DNA of 64,000 bases from Psychromonas ingrahamii 37 (GCF_000015285.1 NC_008709.1:248001-312000); one strand, 5' to 3'. Counted from the stretch's first letter, positions 19,035 to 27,980 are shown. Translations and numbers: made by a program. Notes: generated by a model not told the origin, from the letters alone.

Positions 19035-19082
19035 TATAAGGCTATAAGGCTATAAGGTTATAAGGTTATAAGGCTATAAGGC
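19035..19082 (+). repeat. Six tandem copies of the octamer TATAAGGY
   Basis: TATAAGG followed by C,C,T,T,C,C gives six exact 8-bp units at 19035-19082, starting one base after the prlC stop. The short unit suggests slipped-strand variability. It is not a CRISPR, since there are no spacers. Confidence 0.9.
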
Positions 19083-19106
19083 GGGAAGGTTAACAACCCG
19101 CTTTTA
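19081..19106 (+). terminator. prlC: Weak intrinsic terminator after prlC
   Basis: GCGGG (19081-19085) pairs with CCCGC (19097-19101), followed by TTTT. The stem is only 5 bp with an 11-base loop, so efficiency is doubtful. It lies between convergent prlC and cobO/btuR. Confidence 0.4.
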
Positions 19107-19137
19107 GCTTTCGGCTTTCAGCTTTCCAGCCTTTTTT

Positions 19138-19734
19138 CTACCATTCAATCCCGGGCTGCGCTTTTACGCCCGCTTTAAAAGCATGTTTTTCATCTAAAAT
19201 ATGGCTATAGGTATCCACCGCATCGATTAACTCCTGTTTGGGGCCTCGACCGGTTAAAATAACATTCATTTTTTCGGGACGATTTTTCAGTGCATCCAGC
19301 GTTGGCTGGAGTTCTAAATAGTTAAATTTGAACATATAGGTGATTTCATCAAGAATAACCAATTGGTATCTATCATCGGCCAATAAGGCTTCAGCTTTAG
19401 CCCAGGCTCTTTTTGCACTAGCAATATCCTGTTCTTTATTTTGAGTCTCCCAGGTAAAACCATCACCCATAGCATACCAATCAACATTATCTTGCTGGCT
19501 AAAAAACATCTCTTCCCCGGTCGACATCGCACCCTTTAAAAACTGTACCACTGCCACTTTATGACCGTGACCTAAGGAACGCGCTAACATACCAAAAGAG
19601 GAGCTGCTTTTACCTTTACCGGGTCCTGCCAGTAAAATGGTGACACCGCGCTCTTGATCCGCAGCTGCGATTTTTTGATCTTGTTTTTCTTTAATGGCTT
19701 TCATTCTTTTTAAGTGTTTTGGATCTGTGGTCAT
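19138..19734 (-). CDS. btuR: Corrinoid adenosyltransferase (CobO/BtuR type)
   Basis: ATP:cob(I)alamin adenosyltransferase that makes adenosylcobalamin for salvage. The P-loop AGPGKGKSSSSFG lies near residue 37. Other family motifs are VVQFLKGAMSTGEE, LVILDEITYMFKFNYL and ILTGRGP. I place the start at ATG 19734 (198 aa; E. coli 196) because AGGAATTATTT precedes it; a 17-residue upstream extension to 19785 is not family-like. It is downstream of nhaA (61 bp) on the same strand. No B12 riboswitch was seen. Confidence 0.92.
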   Translation of the reverse strand: MTTDPKHLKRMKAIKEKQDQKIAAADQERGVTILLAGPGKGKSSSSFGMLARSLGHGHKVAVVQFLKGAMSTGEEMFFSQQDNVDWYAMGDGFTWETQNKEQDIASAKRAWAKAEALLADDRYQLVILDEITYMFKFNYLELQPTLDALKNRPEKMNVILTGRGPKQELIDAVDTYSHILDEKHAFKAGVKAQPGIEW

Positions 19735-19795
19735 AAATAATTCCTGTTGTAAAAAAGCCTGCAAAAATAGCAGGTTTTGACTCATTAGATAATCT

Positions 19796-21115
19796 CTAAC
19801 TATTTAATTTATTGTCTTTTTTGATAACCGGGGCGCTGATCAAAATCAGATAACCTACAATACCGGATATGATTGATGCTAACAGCACGGCAACTTTAGC
19901 GACAATCTTCTGCTCTGGCTCAGAGAAGGCCAGGTCGCTAATAAAGAGCGACATAGTAAACCCCATACCTGCTAAGAAACCGGTCCCGATAATATGCCTC
20001 CATGTGACACCCTCCGGGAGTTGGCCCAATTTTAAAAGGGTCAGAAGCTTAGCGAACAGAAAAATACCCAGAGGTTTACCAATAATAAGGCCGGCTGCAA
20101 TGCCTAACACAATAGGGTTAGTTAACTCTGCCAGCATGCTGTCATCCACAATAACACCGGCATTACCCAGTGCGAATAATGGCACAATAAACAGGGCTGA
20201 AATAGGGTGCAGTGCTTCTTCTTTAAGTTGTAAAGGGTTCGATGCCTGATAACTTAAATCTCTGATTTCGCGTAAAGATGAAATGGCATTTTTAGTTAAT
20301 ACATCGGCTTTATTGTGGCGTTCCTTGTCCAAGCCGCTAAGTAACCCTTTAGCCGTAATTAAATAATTTCCCATGGATATTTCCCGGCGAGAAGGGATAG
20401 TAAACGCGACAGCAACGCCCGCAATAGTCGCATGGACCCCAGAAGCTAAAAAACTGATCCAGACAATGATTAAACCAATAGAGTAATAAACTAAGCGGTT
20501 GCGTACACCCATTTTATTGGCGACTGCCAGGACAATTAATCCTAAGAAACCAACCAGCAATTCATTAACAAAGATTTGCTCGGTATAGAAGATGGCAATA
20601 ACCAATACTGCCATTAAATCATCACCGATCGCCAATGCCGATAGAAATATTTTTAAAGAAAGAGGGACACGACTGCCGACCATTGCCAGCACACCTAATG
20701 CAAAGGCAATATCCGTTGCCATTGGGATACCCCAGCCATTAACCGTATCAGTCCCTGCATTGAAAAAATAATAGATGCTGGCGGGAAGAACAACTCCCCC
20801 TAAGGCGGAAAATAATGGTAAAGCGGCTTTTTTAAGGGTAGAAAGGTCATCATCTAAGAGTTCACGTTTCATTTCTAAGCCAATGAAAAAGAAGAAAATC
20901 GCCATCAAGAATTCATTTACAATTTGATGGAGACTAATCGAATAGATAGTGGCGCTAAATCCTGAAGAAACCGAGAATAGAGCATCATGCCAAGCGTGAT
21001 GGTAGAGAGAGGGGGCTAAATTTGCCCAGAACAGTGCAGTCGTTGCTGCAATAATTAAAAGAATACCACCTGTTATGGGGCTGTGTAACCAGGACCATTT
21101 ACCGCGAGAACTCAT
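19796..21115 (-). CDS. nhaA: Na+/H+ antiporter NhaA (copy 1)
   Basis: Inner-membrane antiporter exporting Na+ in exchange for H+. The frame has the NhaA hallmarks FFFFIGLEMKRELLDDDL, GWGIPMATDIAFALGVLAMVG, the ion-binding Asp pair in AIGDDLMAVLVIAIFYTE and GFTMSLFISDLAF near the C-terminus. ATG 21115 follows AGGAGTAAC, so I prefer it (439 aa) over an extension to 21181. It is longer than E. coli NhaA (388 aa), with an extra loop before the last helices. A diverged paralog lies at 31741. Confidence 0.93.
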   Translation of the reverse strand: MSSRGKWSWLHSPITGGILLIIAATTALFWANLAPSLYHHAWHDALFSVSSGFSATIYSISLHQIVNEFLMAIFFFFIGLEMKRELLDDDLSTLKKAALPLFSALGGVVLPASIYYFFNAGTDTVNGWGIPMATDIAFALGVLAMVGSRVPLSLKIFLSALAIGDDLMAVLVIAIFYTEQIFVNELLVGFLGLIVLAVANKMGVRNRLVYYSIGLIIVWISFLASGVHATIAGVAVAFTIPSRREISMGNYLITAKGLLSGLDKERHNKADVLTKNAISSLREIRDLSYQASNPLQLKEEALHPISALFIVPLFALGNAGVIVDDSMLAELTNPIVLGIAAGLIIGKPLGIFLFAKLLTLLKLGQLPEGVTWRHIIGTGFLAGMGFTMSLFISDLAFSEPEQKIVAKVAVLLASIISGIVGYLILISAPVIKKDNKLNS

Positions 21116-21213
21116 TGTTACTCCTAAAAAAATAATGCTGCCAATCCAGAAAAATATCCAATCAAGCCTGTTAACCGTCATTTTTTTGTTATTGATTTTA
21201 CGGTGTTATTTCA

Positions 21214-21363
21214 GGCGAATCTCCCGAAGGGCAAGGTGATAAACGACGATCTTCGTTGTTAGAAAGCTTTGATTTAGAATAACTAGATCATCAGCCTTCT
21301 GCCTAGAATTTCATCATTTATCGTCTTGCTGATTCTTGCATCTTCAAATAATTTGGGTATATA
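21214..21363. repeat. Half copy of the MITE-like element
   Basis: The sequence shares the order of blocks found in the right half of the 9831 copy: GGCAAGG, CGTTGTTA, TAGAATAACTA, TGCCTAG, TTGCTGA and a right end TGCATCTTCAAATAATTTGGG. The left half is missing. It occupies most of the nhaA to YcbL-like spacer (21116-21537); I see nothing else there. Confidence 0.65.
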
Positions 21364-21537
21364 CATCTGAATGTTGGCATTAGGGCGTTTTAATTTTAAA
21401 TAATACTGATTTACATAAAAAAGAAAAGATTAATTCGACTTACGAAGTGAAAAATAGAAATTGCCTGATTTAAAAAAGAAATATTTTGCAAACCAATATT
21501 TTATAAAGAGACAGGCTTAAAAGATTATCACCATCAT

Positions 21538-22170
21538 TTACAAACGTAAAAAAGGATTGCTTGCTTTCTCTTTGCCAATAGTAGTAGTGGGTCCATGCCC
21601 CGGATAAACCGTTGTTTCAGGCGGTAGTGTTAATAATTTTTCTTTAATGCCACTGACAAGTAAGGAGCGATTACCACGCGGGAAATCAAAACGACCAATG
21701 CCGCCGTTGAATAAGATATCACCAACAATAACCTGTTTGCTTTGCTTATCATACAGGGCAATATGGCCAGGTGTATGGCCTGGTATACGCAGTACTTTTA
21801 GTTTTATTTTACCGACTTCCAGCACTTCTCCTTCTGTCAACCATCGGTTTGGAGAAAAACTTTCCGTTGTGGGTAAACCAAAACGCCGACTTTGCGCTTC
21901 TAATTGCTCTAACCAGAATAGATCTTCTTTTTCTGGGCCGATCACTGGTACATTCAATTTGCCAGCAACGGCCTGAGTGCCACCGACATGGTCTAAATGA
22001 CCATGAGTTAATATAATTTTATCAACTTTAACACCTTGTTTTTCAACAATATTTAAAATACGCAACGGATCGCCCCCGGGATCAACGATGGCGGCAATTT
22101 TTGTTTCCTCACAAATAATCAGACTGCAGTTTTGCTGATAGGGAGTAACGGGTATAACTATAATTTTCAT
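21538..22170 (-). CDS. ycbL: MBL-fold hydrolase, YcbL-like (glyoxalase II family)
   Basis: Metallo-beta-lactamase-fold hydrolase of the short, type II glyoxalase-II branch. The metal site THGHLDHVGG and the downstream ligands in PGHTPGHIALYD, VGDILFNGGIGRFDFPRG and PGHGPTTTIGKEK are complete. ATG 22170 gives MKIIVIPVTPYQQNCSLI, the family start (210 aa; E. coli YcbL 215). Upstream in-frame starts to 22230 exist, but none has a good ribosome-binding site. It lies downstream of leuA, separated by a palindrome, so it is probably independent. Confidence 0.88.
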   Translation of the reverse strand: MKIIVIPVTPYQQNCSLIICEETKIAAIVDPGGDPLRILNIVEKQGVKVDKIILTHGHLDHVGGTQAVAGKLNVPVIGPEKEDLFWLEQLEAQSRRFGLPTTESFSPNRWLTEGEVLEVGKIKLKVLRIPGHTPGHIALYDKQSKQVIVGDILFNGGIGRFDFPRGNRSLLVSGIKEKLLTLPPETTVYPGHGPTTTIGKEKASNPFLRL

Positions 22171-22244
22171 GCTGTTATTACTCATAGAAATAAAAAAAGG
22201 CAACCCATTGGTTACCTTATGAATTCGCAAATCATCTGAAACTA

Positions 22245-22300
22245 TATACCCAAACTACTTAATGGTTCTTATGACGGCATTCTCAAGTAATTTGAGTATC
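22245..22300. repeat. Palindromic MITE-family short form
   Basis: ATACCCAAACTACTT on the left and CAAGTAATTTGAGTAT on the right form an imperfect inverted repeat with an unpaired centre. It sits directly after the leuA stop and could act as a 3' stem-loop for leuA. Confidence 0.65.
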
Positions 22301-22301
22301 A

Positions 22302-23861
22302 TTAAACCTGATCAATATGAATAAGCTGTTCTTTTTCGATGGCAACGGCTTTTGCCAAATGGATATGATTCATAACATGCACCATCGCTTTAGTAGATGA
22401 TTCTATAATATCCGTTGATAAGCCTAAACCGTGAAATTTCTGACCGTTGTAGGTGGCGACAATATCGACCTGGCCAAGTGCATCTTTACCGGCACCTTTT
22501 GCATTAATATGGTAATCATCCATATTAATATCTAAACCTGAAATCCGCATTAGACATTGGTATGCAGCATCAATAGGCCCATTCCCAGTAGCTGCTTCAA
22601 CTACTTTTTTATCCTCACCAATACTCATCACAATGGTGGCCGTCGCAACTAATCCTGAACCGGACTGGACATTAATACTTTCCAGTCTGTAGTGCTGCGG
22701 ATCCGAATCGACTTTATTAAAGAACATTAAGGCTTCTAAATCATAATCGAAGACTTGTCCTTTTTTATCTGCGAGTTCTACAAAACTAGCATACAACTGT
22801 TCCAGGTCATAATCTGTATCACGGTAGCCTAATTCCTGCATACGATGCTGGATAACATGGCGGCCGGAGCGGGAAGTTAAATTTAACTTATTGGTTGAAA
22901 TACCGACACTTTCAGGGGTCATAATCTCATAGGTATTCTGTGATTTTAGAACACCATCCTGGTGAATACCCGAGGAGTGTGAAAACGCATTAGCACCGAC
23001 AATCGCCTTGTTTGCTTGAATGGGCATATTACACAGTTGGCTGACCAGCTGGCTGGTACGCGAAATTTCCATGGGATTGACATTGGTAGTAAATCCCAAC
23101 TTATCTTTGCGGGTCTGTAAAATCATGGCCACTTCTTCAAGTGAGCAGTTCCCTGCACGTTCACCAAGACCATTCATAGTGCATTCAATTTGACGCGCAC
23201 CATTTTCAACCGCGGTAATCGAGTTGGCCACGGACATACCTAAATCGTCATGACAATGCACTGAAATAATGGCTTGATCTATATTAGGTACGCGATTAAA
23301 TAAGGTTTTGATAATGCCGCCAAATTCACTCGGATAGGTATAACCCACGGTATCCGGAATGTTAATGGTGGTTGCGCCCGCTTTAATGGCTTCCTCCACG
23401 ATCCGGCATAAGTTGTCGATTGGGGTACGACCGGCATCTTCACAGGAAAATTCAACATCATCGGTATAATTACGTGCATGTTTTACTGCATTAATACCCA
23501 TCTCTAAGACCGCATCAAAGGTGCGTTTTAATTTATTTTCTACATGAATAGTGGACGTTGAAATAAAAGTATGGATACGGAAGGCATCCGCCCCTTTTAA
23601 TGCATTCCACGCAGCATCAATATCTTTTGGCAATGCCCGGGATAATCCACAGACACGGCTATTTTTAATTTCTCTGGCAATGGTTTTTACCGACTCAAAA
23701 TCACCGGGTGAGGAGATCGGAAAACCAACCTCCATTACATCAACACCTAAACGTTCGAGAGCAAATGCGATCTGTAGTTTTTCTTTAACGGTCAGGCTAG
23801 CACTTAATGCCTGCTCTCCATCACGAAGTGTCGTGTCGAAAATTATTACTTGATCGGACAT
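22302..23861 (-). CDS. leuA: 2-Isopropylmalate synthase LeuA
   Basis: First committed step of leucine synthesis (acetyl-CoA + 2-oxoisovalerate). The 519 aa protein (E. coli 523) has [16 protein letters not shown] at residues 9-24, the metal-binding HCHDDLGMS (about 202-210), the GLGERAGN segment and the complete C-terminal leucine-sensing domain ending near [20 protein letters not shown]. It is not followed by leuBCD, which must lie elsewhere. A leucine-codon leader peptide and terminator upstream (23908-24026) indicate transcription attenuation. Confidence 0.97.
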   Translation of the reverse strand: MSDQVIIFDTTLRDGEQALSASLTVKEKLQIAFALERLGVDVMEVGFPISSPGDFESVKTIAREIKNSRVCGLSRALPKDIDAAWNALKGADAFRIHTFISTSTIHVENKLKRTFDAVLEMGINAVKHARNYTDDVEFSCEDAGRTPIDNLCRIVEEAIKAGATTINIPDTVGYTYPSEFGGIIKTLFNRVPNIDQAIISVHCHDDLGMSVANSITAVENGARQIECTMNGLGERAGNCSLEEVAMILQTRKDKLGFTTNVNPMEISRTSQLVSQLCNMPIQANKAIVGANAFSHSSGIHQDGVLKSQNTYEIMTPESVGISTNKLNLTSRSGRHVIQHRMQELGYRDTDYDLEQLYASFVELADKKGQVFDYDLEALMFFNKVDSDPQHYRLESINVQSGSGLVATATIVMSIGEDKKVVEAATGNGPIDAAYQCLMRISGLDINMDDYHINAKGAGKDALGQVDIVATYNGQKFHGLGLSTDIIESSTKAMVHVMNHIHLAKAVAIEKEQLIHIDQV

Positions 23862-23907
23862 AAAATATCCCTCTTTTTATTAATATTATGTAGTTATTAT
23901 GGATATA

Positions 23908-23937
23908 AAAAAACCCGCGCAGGGCACGGGTTTTTGG
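23908..23937 (-). terminator. leuA attenuator terminator
   Basis: On the minus strand AACCCGTG pairs with CGCGGGTT across CCCTG, followed by seven T. It lies between the leader peptide stop (23967) and the leuA start (23861), exactly where the terminator of a leu attenuator belongs. Confidence 0.85.
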
Positions 23938-23966
23938 AAATTTAACTGATTTTATTCAGCCACCGA

Positions 23967-24026
23967 TCACCCGTACGCATTTTGCATCAGGAGTAAGGAT
24001 AGCAGGATAGGGCAGAACAATTTCAT
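23967..24026 (-). CDS. leuL: leu operon leader peptide (19 aa)
   Basis: ATG at 24026 to TGA at 23967 encodes MKLFCPILLSLLLMQNAYG. Six of 19 residues are Leu, five of them clustered in ILLSLLL, and the codons used are TTG, CTG, CTA, TTA, CTC and CTG. An intrinsic terminator follows 30 bp later. Ribosome stalling at the Leu codons under leucine shortage would favour read-through into leuA. The hydrophobic sequence could be mistaken for a signal peptide, but it stops at residue 19 and is followed by a terminator, which argues for a leader. An alternative antiterminator pairing was not worked out. Confidence 0.82.
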   Translation of the reverse strand: MKLFCPILLSLLLMQNAYG

Positions 24027-24068
24027 CAGTTAGTCTCAAAAATTAGTTTATCTATATCAGAAAGTAAA

Positions 24069-24097
24069 TTAGTACCGTTTTTTATTATATTCGTCAA
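24069..24097 (-). promoter_or_regulatory. Probable leuL-leuA promoter
   Basis: On the minus strand TTGACG (24097-24092), a 17-base spacer and TACTAA (24074-24069) lie about 43 bp before the leader ATG. This is good placement for an attenuated biosynthetic operon. Confidence 0.5.
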
Positions 24098-24177
24098 GCA
24101 GTTCTTAACAATAAGTTTACAAATTAAGCTGGAGTTTTGATATTATTTGATCAGTACCGCTAAACGTAATTTGGGTA

Positions 24178-24439
24178 TATACCCATGATACTTCAAGATG
24201 CAAAGTCAGTAAGGCAAATTGTGCCGAGATGCTAGGCATAAAATTGAAGTATAGTTATTCTACATAGAGATTTTATAACAACGCAGATGGGTACAATTCG
24301 CCTTACCCTACGGGGCGCTAGCTCGAAAACCAGCGCTGCGTTGCACCAATCGCAAAGGGAATAACCATTACCTCATGTTGCGTCTTGCTCTGGTCTCCGA
24401 TCTTGCGCCTGACAAAGCATCTTGAAGTAACATGGGTAT
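24178..24439. mobile_element. MITE-like element, copy 2 (about 262 bp)
   Basis: Bounded by TATACCCATGATACTTCAAG and its near reverse complement CTTGAAGTAACATGGGTAT. The interior is an inverted match to copy 1 at 9831-10157 but lacks the roughly 65-bp insert of that copy. No open frame of note. It lies between the leu promoter and msrB. TTGGGTAT immediately to its left suggests a second, truncated element head to head. Confidence 0.85.
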
Positions 24440-24472
24440 TAATAATGATCACAATGATAATGAAGGTGAAAA

Positions 24473-24919
24473 ATGACTGACTATAAAAAACCAGATGAGC
24501 AAAAGTTACGCGAACAATTAAATAACGTTCAGTATCAAGTGACTCAGCAAGACGCTACGGAGCCACCTTTTGATAATGACTATTGGGACAATCATGCTGC
24601 TGGCATTTATGTTGATATTGTTTCTGGAGAGCCTCTATTTAGCTCGCTAGATAAATTTGATGCACACTGCGGATGGCCTAGTTTTACGCAACCCCTGCAA
24701 CCAAAAAAAGTGCTAGAAAAGGTCGACACACAATTATTTGCCACACGAACGGAAGTGCGCAGTGCTATTGCGGATTCACATTTAGGGCATGTTTTTGACG
24801 ATGGCCCCGCACCCGGTGGATTGCGTTATTGTATCAATTCGGCCTCACTGCGTTTTATTAAGCTTGAGGATATGGCCGAACAGGGTTATCAAGAATTTCT
24901 TTATCTTTTTGATAAATAA
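24473..24919 (+). CDS. msrB: Peptide methionine-(R)-S-oxide reductase MsrB
   Basis: Repairs oxidised methionine (R form). Motifs: HCGWPSF (about 63-69), [19 protein letters not shown] and the catalytic Cys in [10 protein letters not shown] (about 120). The first zinc-binding CxxC of many MsrBs is absent ([10 protein letters not shown] instead of CxxCGxPLFSS), so this may be a zinc-free form; the second pair is also incomplete. 148 aa; E. coli MsrB 137. ATG 24473 follows GAAGGTG. It is monocistronic. Confidence 0.94.
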   Translation: MTDYKKPDEQKLREQLNNVQYQVTQQDATEPPFDNDYWDNHAAGIYVDIVSGEPLFSSLDKFDAHCGWPSFTQPLQPKKVLEKVDTQLFATRTEVRSAIADSHLGHVFDDGPAPGGLRYCINSASLRFIKLEDMAEQGYQEFLYLFDK

Positions 24920-25266
24920 TATAAATTTATTGATATCAGCCCCCGATAGGCAGTTTTTCTTAGGTAATAGACTGACTGCTGAGTGAGGCTCAGCTTGATA
25001 ACCCTGTTTTTGTGGTTATAAAGGGCAGACTATTTTTTGAATCGCGGCAGGTGTTTTTATCTGCTGCGGTAGCATTAAACCAAGCTGTCAATGAGATGTT
25101 TTCACCCACTCTGTTTTCTCTCTGGTTATTATTGTCGCGTGAGCATTTTGTTTGAACGACAGGTATAAGGTAAACTCAGTGGAGATACCTAAACGACTTG
25201 AAGATGCCGATGCCTGCTTCTTTCATAATTTGTATCTTCAGGGTTTACACTTCACATAGCGGGATA
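24920..25266. other. msrB-murB spacer with a palindrome
   Basis: No gene recognised. At 25184-25236 is an imperfect palindrome starting GATACCTAAACGACTTGAAG and ending TTTCATAATTTGTATC, a degenerate member of the MITE-like terminal-repeat family. An in-frame TTG inside it (25198) extends the murB frame but is not a credible start. Confidence 0.6.
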
Positions 25267-26334
25267 ATGATGATCGAAACTAATACTTCTCTCAAGGCTT
25301 TTAATACTTTTTCTATTGATGTTAACGCACAAATATTATTTCATTTTAACAATCTTAAACAGATTCCCGAACTGTTAGACTTGGTGAAAACTACCCGCGC
25401 GGACAATAAGCCTGTCTTAATTTTAGGCGGCGGCAGTAATATATTGTTCTGTGAAGATTTTACAGGCTTAGTGATTAAGGTTGATTTGTCGGGCGTTGAT
25501 ATAACTGAATCTGCTGATAGTTATTTATTAAAAGTCGCAGCGGGGGAGAACTGGCATAAGTTAGTCGCCGACTGTATTGATAAAGGCATCAATGGATTGG
25601 AAAACTTAGCCTTGATCCCAGGGGTTGTTGGCGCCGCACCGGTGCAAAATATCGGTGCCTATGGCACAGAATTTAAAGATTTTTGTGAGTCGGTTGAATA
25701 TCTTGATTTGAATTCGGGCGCATTACATTGTTTGAGCGCCAAAGAGTGTTTATTTGCCTACCGTGACAGTATTTTTAAAACACTAAAAATGCAGGATGCA
25801 TTAATCACCAGAGTAACCCTTAAATTGACTAAGGACTGGCAAGCGCAGAATCAATATGGCCGTTTGAAAAATGCAGCCGAATCGGCTCAAAAACTGAGTG
25901 CAAAACAGATTTTTACCTCTGTCTGTCAAATTCGCAGTGAAAAATTACCCGATCCCGCCAAGTTGGGTAATGCAGGCAGTTTTTTTAAAAATCCATTAGT
26001 AACAGCGCCGCAAGCAGAGCAGTTACTGGCTTTATATCCGCATATGCCCCATTACCCGCAGCCGGATGGGCAAGTAAAATTAGCGGCAGGGTGGCTTATC
26101 GAGCAGGCCAATCTAAAAGGCGCTCATATTGGTGGTGCGGCTGTGCATCAGCAGCAAGCCTTGGTATTAATTAACCAAAACAATGCCTGCGCTGCAGATG
26201 TTATTCAATTGGCAAATTTAGTGCGGACAACAGTAAAAGAAAAATTTAATATAAACTTAGAACACGAAGTGCGCTTTATCTGCGCGATGGGCGAGAGCAA
26301 CTTAACAGAGGCGGTTAACAAATGTCGGAACTGA
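25267..26334 (+). CDS. murB: UDP-N-acetylenolpyruvoylglucosamine reductase MurB
   Basis: FAD/NADPH enzyme giving UDP-MurNAc for peptidoglycan. It has LGGGSNILFCEDFTG (FAD binding), LENLALIPGVVGAAPVQNIGAYG, the catalytic Ser in GNAGSFFKNP and C-terminal GWLIEQANLKG. This is the type I, E. coli-like form. ATG 25267 (GCGGGAT upstream) gives about 355 aa (E. coli 342); upstream codons fall in a repeat palindrome. The 3' end overlaps birA by 13 bp, the same arrangement as in E. coli. Confidence 0.95.
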   Translation: MMIETNTSLKAFNTFSIDVNAQILFHFNNLKQIPELLDLVKTTRADNKPVLILGGGSNILFCEDFTGLVIKVDLSGVDITESADSYLLKVAAGENWHKLVADCIDKGINGLENLALIPGVVGAAPVQNIGAYGTEFKDFCESVEYLDLNSGALHCLSAKECLFAYRDSIFKTLKMQDALITRVTLKLTKDWQAQNQYGRLKNAAESAQKLSAKQIFTSVCQIRSEKLPDPAKLGNAGSFFKNPLVTAPQAEQLLALYPHMPHYPQPDGQVKLAAGWLIEQANLKGAHIGGAAVHQQQALVLINQNNACAADVIQLANLVRTTVKEKFNINLEHEVRFICAMGESNLTEAVNKCRN

Positions 26335-27290
26335 ATGAACAGGGTAATATTCTTTTAACGTTACTTGCCGATGGAGAGTTTCATTCGGGTGAAAAAATAG
26401 GCGAACTTCTAGGTGTTTCGCGTACCTCGGTTAATAACTATATCAAAGGGTTACAAGGGATTGGCGTTGATATTTATAAAGTCCCCGGGCGTGGTTATCA
26501 AAGTGCTACGCTGATTAAATTATTAAATGAGCAGAAAATTCGCCAACTTTGTGGGTATGACAATATAAAAGTTGAGCAAATTGTTGATTCGACAAATCAA
26601 ATTTTATTAGATCAAATCCCTCATTTAGAAAATGGGCAAACATGTATTGCTGAATATCAGTTAGCAGGAAGGGGAAGGCGAGGCCGTACTTGGGTTTCAC
26701 CCTTTGCTTCTCATCTGTATTTTTCATTTTATTGGTATTTCGATTCGGGTATAGATAAAATCTCGGGGCTGAGTTTACTGGTGGGTATCGCAGTAGTTAA
26801 TACGCTGGAAAAAATGGGCATACAGGGCGTTTCATTAAAGTGGCCAAACGATATTTATTACCAGGGAAAAAAATTGGCGGGTATTTTAATTGAGTTAAAT
26901 GCCCAGGCAACAGCCGCTTGCCACTGCGTGATAGGGATCGGTATTAATATCAAAATGCCGCCTGAGCAGGCGAAATTAATAAACCAACCCTGGGCTGATT
27001 TAAATGCATTAATACCAACGGGTGTGGATCGCAACGAATTAAGTGCCATTTTAATTAAAGAGCTGCAATATTTATTACCCCGTTATGAAAAATCTGGTTT
27101 AACGCCCTATTTATCCCGCTGGTTTGAATTAGATTGTTTTTTAGATAAAAAAGTCAACTTACTGATTGCAGACACCATCACTATGGGCATCTGCCGCGGT
27201 GTTAATAGACATGGCGCGCTGTTATTGGAAATAGAGGGTCAAGTTAAAGAGTTCATCGGTGGAGAGATTTCTTTACGTTTGGCAAATTAA
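26322..27290 (+). CDS. birA: Biotin ligase / biotin operon repressor BirA
   Basis: Bifunctional: attaches biotin to AccB and represses bio genes. The 322 aa protein (E. coli 321) has an N-terminal winged helix (LLADGEFHSGEKIGELLGVS, residues about 11-30), the biotinyl-AMP loop GRGRRGRTW (about 116-124), KWPNDIYYQGKKLAGILIE (about 170-188) and a C-terminal SH3-like domain. The intact HTH means the repressor function is probably retained. It overlaps murB by 13 bp, so translation is coupled. Confidence 0.95.
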   Translation: MSELNEQGNILLTLLADGEFHSGEKIGELLGVSRTSVNNYIKGLQGIGVDIYKVPGRGYQSATLIKLLNEQKIRQLCGYDNIKVEQIVDSTNQILLDQIPHLENGQTCIAEYQLAGRGRRGRTWVSPFASHLYFSFYWYFDSGIDKISGLSLLVGIAVVNTLEKMGIQGVSLKWPNDIYYQGKKLAGILIELNAQATAACHCVIGIGINIKMPPEQAKLINQPWADLNALIPTGVDRNELSAILIKELQYLLPRYEKSGLTPYLSRWFELDCFLDKKVNLLIADTITMGICRGVNRHGALLLEIEGQVKEFIGGEISLRLAN

Positions 27291-27577
27291 CCGAGTTGGT
27301 TTTGATCCCCTTGAAAAGTCAGTATGTACAATGATCAGGGATTTTTATCACTTGCTGTTTTGCCCTGCTGCCTGAATATAATTATTTTATCTTTAAGGCG
27401 AATGGTTTTAACCCTTTTTTTAGCCCGTTGAGCAGAGAAGCCCAAGTTTATATAACGTTGCCATAAAATCAAACTGACCGGAAAACAGGAGGTTGTTTGA
27501 TTTGTAAACGAAAAGAGGCATTGTTGATTTTTTTTTAAGCAAACAGTCAATAAATGCCAAGTATTTCCAAGAAAGGC
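27291..27577. other. birA-tRNA spacer
   Basis: No supported gene. GATCCCC and CAGGGATTTTT near 27304-27346 could form a weak terminator for birA. A leftward TTG-start frame of 82 codons across 27335-27583 has no ribosome-binding site or family resemblance. Confidence 0.4.
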
Positions 27578-27606
27578 TTGCAAGCCTTGCCCAACTTCTC
27601 TATTAT
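27578..27606 (+). promoter_or_regulatory. tRNA operon promoter
   Basis: TTGCAA (27578-27583), an exact 17-base spacer and TATTAT (27601-27606), 18 bp before the mature 5' end of tRNA-Thr. Confidence 0.7.
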
Positions 27607-27624
27607 TCGCACCACTTAGACGGA

Positions 27625-27700
<76 letters not shown>

Positions 27701-27710
27701 TTTAAGTCTA

Positions 27711-27794
27711 GGAGGGGTTCCCGAGCGGCCAAAGGGAGCAGATTGTAAATCTGCCGCGAAAGCTTCGATGGTTCGAATCCGTCCCCCTCCACCA
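27711..27794 (+). tRNA. tRNA-Tyr (GTA)
   Basis: Class II tRNA with a long variable arm (84 nt including CCA). Acceptor GGAGGGG/CCCCTCC, anticodon loop TTGTAAA (GTA). It lies 10 bp after tRNA-Thr. Confidence 0.97.
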
Positions 27795-27854
27795 TATTTA
27801 TTTCACAAGGCCGCATTGTGAAAAGCAGCGCATTTACGCACTGCAACGTAAAAT

Positions 27855-27876
27855 ACAATGCTTGGCATTGTTTTTT
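27855..27876 (+). terminator. Terminator-like hairpin between tRNA-Tyr and tRNA-Gly
   Basis: CAATGC (27856-27861), loop TTG, GCATTG (27865-27870) and six T. It lies inside the tRNA cluster, so it may reduce tRNA-Gly output or mark a processing site. Confidence 0.55.
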
Positions 27877-27905
27877 ACTATTTGGAATACAATTTAAAAT
27901 ATTAT

Positions 27906-27980
27906 GCGGGCATCGTATAATGGCTATTACTCCAGCCTTCCAAGCTGATAATGCGGGTTCGATTCCCGCTGCCCGCTCCA
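27906..27980 (+). tRNA. tRNA-Gly (TCC)
   Basis: 75 nt with CCA. Acceptor GCGGGCA/TGCCCGC, anticodon loop CTTCCAA (TCC). It is separated from tRNA-Tyr by 111 bp. Confidence 0.96.

Noticed and set aside
19035..19082. Possible CRISPR-like repeat
   Set aside because: 8-bp units are contiguous with no spacers, and there are no cas genes. No CRISPR array was seen anywhere in the window.
19138..19800. Cobalamin riboswitch before btuR
   Set aside because: The gene starts 61 bp after nhaA with no room for a riboswitch, and no B12-box-like sequence was seen.
23967..24026. Signal peptide of a short secreted protein
   Set aside because: The frame stops at 19 residues and is followed by a terminator just before leuA, so a leader peptide fits better.
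27335..27583. 82-codon leftward frame after birA
   Set aside because: TTG start inside the tRNA promoter, no ribosome-binding site, no recognisable family.
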